A stretch of DNA of 25,150 nt from DAOTTX01 sp034437515 (GTDB taxonomy: Bacteria; Chloroflexota; Anaerolineae; Aggregatilineales; Phototrophicaceae), in contig DAOTTX010000180.1 of assembly GCA_034437515.1 (NCBI GenBank), forward strand, positions 1 through 25,150, written 5' to 3'. The position numbers were made by a program, and so were the translations under genes. Every line of letters begins with the position of its first letter. Positions within the stretch are counted from its first letter, which is position 1. Below, in pieces: positions 23,156 to 25,150 of this stretch. Under the pieces are notes generated by a model, which had not been told where the DNA came from, did not search any database, and saw only the letters and a list, made by a program, of their open reading frames with translations.

Positions 23156-24924
23156 ATCCTCACCCGATTGGGGGATAGTTTAAGGGCAAAACGGCTGGTT
23201 CTGGCCCAGTTGATCTTGGTTCGAATCCAGGTCCCCCAGCAGAGTAAGTTCAGATTCGAACATGTAGACTTACCCAGACCGTCATCGTTGACGGTCTTTT
23301 TGCTTGTCGGGATTTCCTCAGTTTCTTCATTGAGATTACGTACCCAGTCCGAAACGTCTTGCAAGTAAACGAACGGTGTGCGCAACTCTAGTGTTACATT
23401 TCCAGCCGAGTCAACCGTAACTTGCTCAACCATTTGCCGCAACAATTCACGTTGATCGTCACGGCTCAATTCATTATACACGATTCCGACGTGTGAGATA
23501 ACTCGTAGTGCCGTGTCGAGATTTTCGATGTGTGTTTGTTGCCGTTCTTGCAACGAATCCAGTGTGCAGTGCAACTGGTTGCGTCGATCCTGCCACTCAC
23601 GCCATAGACTGTCCCAGACTGCCTCGGTGATTTTTCCAGCAGCAAACAGGCGTGCAGCGCGTGCTTCTTCCTCATCGACTGTTTTGAGGGCAGCCTCCAA
23701 CCCCTTGCGTTCATCTGGACGCAGATGTCCCATCTTTCGAGCAATATCGCTCGTGTAAACAGCCTGGATCGCTGGAATGTATTGGGGATCGACCTGTATC
23801 TCTTTAAGTGCAACCGGGATTTGTTCATCAATGTGTTTGCACAGAAACCGGACGTTGCGACCCGCAATGCGATAATACGCGGTGCCACCGTTTGAACGTC
23901 CAGAGTTCGCCGTCGAGCAGGTCAACCTGATGTCGCGACCTTGCTCCGCATCCCGGTAGTAAACCAGACCACGCAAGAGATAGTCATGCTTACGATTTGG
24001 TACACGCTTCCGGTTTCTTTTGTTGATGATCGCAAGGCCTTGCTCGAACTCTTCGGTGGTAACGATCGCTTCCCAATCCCCGCGAATGGTCTTAGGTGGC
24101 ACGTTGTTGGATTTGCTGGTCACCCAGCCTGCATACGTCCAGTTACGAAACATGACCGACAGCGTGTTGTAGTTTGCTTTGCGTTCACCATTCTTTTTGA
24201 CTTCGATATATGGACGTCCACTTCTGTATCGATAGCCACGACGATGTAGTTCTTCGCAGATTTCTCGTAGAATATAGCGGTCTTCCAAAAGCAGATCCCA
24301 GGCCAGGCGGATGATCGGCGCACGCTCTGGATCAAGTTCAATCCAATTTTCGTAGCGTCCGTTGATCTTCTTAGATTCGCCGGTTGTCTGACCGCTAACA
24401 TTGCGATAGCCATCAGGGGCTTTGCCGATGAAACCGCCGCTATCCCTTTTTGCTTTTACGCCCCCTTTGACACGTAGACCAAGTAAGGCGGATTCACGTC
24501 GTGCCAGTGTAAATGACAATGCCACAATGACACGGTCGTCAGGGTCCATTGGATTGAGATCGGGCTGGTTGGCAAAACGGACACTGACGCCGAACTCGTG
24601 CAGTTCATCGATGGCACGTAATGCTTCGGTGTCGTTGCGACCGAAGCGGTCAGCACGCTCGACGATCACATGAGAGAATTTGCCCGCACGGGCGTCTTCC
24701 AGCAGACGCTGGTACGCTGCTCGCTGTGGTGTCGAACCCGTCAAGACGTCAATGTATTCATCGAAGACGGGCATGTCAGAACGTTCGAGCACATTCCGAT
24801 TGATTGCATAACGCTGCCGTGCCCGCGAAAGTTCCGGTTTCTGGTTTTCATCGCTGCTCGTCCGCAGATAGATTGCCCATCCGGCGGTCGGCGTAGGGAC
24901 GGGGGTACGTTTCTTCCTTGCCAT
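23134..24924 (-). CDS. Large serine recombinase (site-specific integrase)
   Basis: Catalyses integration or excision of a mobile element. 596 aa open frame. The resolvase domain (about 14-155) has the catalytic S23 in YLRTSSDE and conserved R90/R93/R96 in ERADRFGRN. A Recombinase domain (about 165-305) follows. The zinc-ribbon region (about 313-370) keeps only C336 and C362 and lacks the first CxxC pair. A charged helical region, probably coiled coil, lies at about 400-475. The native protein probably ends near residue 530-560. Residues 562-586 (LCWGTWIRTK region) are antisense to tRNA-Gln, and the stop lies three bases from the gltX stop, so the tail is set by the insertion site. The ATG at 24924 has AGGA about nine bases upstream and follows a small gene by ten bases. 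Confidence 0.9.
   Translation of the reverse strand: MARKKRTPVPTPTAGWAIYLRTSSDENQKPELSRARQRYAINRNVLERSDMPVFDEYIDVLTGSTPQRAAYQRLLEDARAGKFSHVIVERADRFGRNDTEALRAIDELHEFGVSVRFANQPDLNPMDPDDRVIVALSFTLARRESALLGLRVKGGVKAKRDSGGFIGKAPDGYRNVSGQTTGESKKINGRYENWIELDPERAPIIRLAWDLLLEDRYILREICEELHRRGYRYRSGRPYIEVKKNGERKANYNTLSVMFRNWTYAGWVTSKSNNVPPKTIRGDWEAIVTTEEFEQGLAIINKRNRKRVPNRKHDYLLRGLVYYRDAEQGRDIRLTCSTANSGRSNGGTAYYRIAGRNVRFLCKHIDEQIPVALKEIQVDPQYIPAIQAVYTSDIARKMGHLRPDERKGLEAALKTVDEEEARAARLFAAGKITEAVWDSLWREWQDRRNQLHCTLDSLQERQQTHIENLDTALRVISHVGIVYNELSRDDQRELLRQMVEQVTVDSAGNVTLELRTPFVYLQDVSDWVRNLNEETEEIPTSKKTVNDDGLGKSTCSNLNLLCWGTWIRTKINWARTSRFALKLSPNRVRIAYKGLR
23169..23239 (+). tRNA. tRNA-Gln (anticodon CTG)
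   Basis: A full cloverleaf can be drawn by hand. Acceptor stem TGGGGGA/TCCCCCA (7 bp), D-stem GTTT/AAAC, anticodon stem GCTGG/CCAGT with loop TTCTGGC (anticodon 23201-23203, reading CAG), a 4-base variable loop, T-stem CTTGG/CCAGG with loop TTCGAAT, and discriminator G. The acceptor beginning TGGGG and ending with G is typical of bacterial tRNA-Gln. The 3' CCA is not encoded (GCAG follows), so it must be added after transcription. The gene lies antisense within the end of the recombinase reading frame. Confidence 0.93.
23219..23261. other. Probable integration junction (tRNA 3' end) with a 9-bp inverted repeat
   Basis: The 3' end of the tRNA-Gln gene abuts DNA that carries a site-specific recombinase reading toward it, the usual layout for an element integrated at a tRNA 3' end. 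GTTCGAATC (23219-23227, in the T-arm) is repeated inverted as GATTCGAAC (23253-23261). The exact core cannot be fixed without the other end of the element; the repeat contains the self-palindromic TTCGAA and may be chance. Confidence 0.45.
23277..23301 (+). terminator. Intrinsic terminator downstream of tRNA-Gln
   Basis: Perfect 8-bp stem GACCGTCA/TGACGGTC with loop TCGT, followed by TTTTT on the plus strand. It would end the tRNA transcript 38 bases past the gene. It lies inside the recombinase frame (residues about 541-549) and has no T-tract in that direction. Confidence 0.85.
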
Positions 24925-24934
24925 CTTAAAAGTC

Positions 24935-25117
24935 CTAACTTCCGTACTGCTCTATACGATACAGCAAATCATCTGACTTGTGTTTTTTGACACATTTTTC
25001 TGATAGTTCGTTCTCTGGACGGTAACTGCCTGAACGGAAAATAAGCTCAGCGACGGCAAAGAGCCGTTTCATCATGTCGCGAGGCACTTCATCATGGCTG
25101 TCGATTTTCTTACGCAT
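24935..25117 (-). CDS. Small hypothetical protein, 60 aa, upstream of the recombinase
   Basis: A basic and charged small protein starting MRKKIDSHDE, with no recognised family or membrane segment. The ATG at 25117 is preferred over one five codons upstream (25132) because AAGGAG lies six bases before it and overlaps the upstream candidate. Its stop is ten bases before the recombinase ATG, so the two are probably co-transcribed. It could be a directionality factor or a regulator of the recombinase, but nothing in the sequence shows that. Alternatively it belongs to unrelated element cargo. Confidence 0.6.
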   Translation of the reverse strand: MRKKIDSHDEVPRDMMKRLFAVAELIFRSGSYRPENELSEKCVKKHKSDDLLYRIEQYGS

Positions 25118-25150
25118 GGGTCGCTCCTTCATTTGACTGATTCGAGCATA

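Noticed and set aside
23161..23300. Recombinase C-terminus (WGTWIRTK region) as a genuine domain
   Set aside because: It is the reverse complement of tRNA-Gln, so the apparent peptide is a by-product of the tRNA sequence.
1..25150. CRISPR arrays, rRNA genes, insertion sequences and phage structural genes
   Set aside because: No spaced repeats, rRNA-like sequence, transposase or virion genes were seen; the only mobile signature is the recombinase at the right end.

Overview
The window looks like a chromosomal segment of a member of the Chloroflexota, probably an Anaerolineae-like lineage. This rests on overall protein character (Thr/Pro-rich linkers in secreted proteins, a Clostridia/Chloroflexi-style mre-mrd-min cluster) and is inferred, not proven. 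Coding density is high, base composition is moderately GC-rich, and ATG and GTG starts are both used.

Positions 1-13,422 read almost entirely on the minus strand. From right to left they hold tilS, an orphan OmpR-type response regulator, then a compact gene run: a secreted esterase-CapA fusion, an unknown 166-residue protein, a secreted NagZ-type glycoside hydrolase family 3 protein, a YihY/BrkB membrane protein, a Clp-family double AAA+ ATPase with a degenerate first ATPase site, a membrane-anchored alpha/beta hydrolase and an unknown 185-residue protein. A phosphomannomutase/phosphoglucomutase follows with its own promoter and terminator. Several junctions in this run overlap (1, 14 and 14 bases), which suggests translational coupling. 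The run seems to deal with the cell envelope and extracellular polymers, but no complete named pathway is visible.

A divergent promoter region (13,423-13,534) separates tilS from the plus-strand cell-shape and division cluster: mreB, mreC, mreD, mrdA (PBP2), minC, minD, minE, rodA, gltX. MreBCD, PBP2 and RodA form the elongation machinery. MinCDE, lying between PBP2 and RodA, places the division site. An 8-bp-arm palindrome sits over the -35 regions of both divergent promoters. Internal promoter-like elements precede mreC, minC and rodA, and an intrinsic terminator follows mrdA.

At the right end a tRNA-Gln(CTG) gene lies just after gltX, with its promoter starting in the gltX stop codon. A large serine recombinase reads toward it, and the end of its open frame runs antisense through the tRNA and its promoter. 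The simplest reading is the left junction of an integrative element inserted at the tRNA 3' end, with the body of the element beyond the right edge. A small unknown gene precedes the recombinase.

Most genes are ordinary housekeeping functions. The most unusual items are the recombinase/tRNA junction, the esterase-CapA fusion, the Clp ATPase with a lost D1 Walker B motif, the cysteine-rich PBP2 and the palindrome between tilS and mreB. I did not find a clear new defence or regulatory system.
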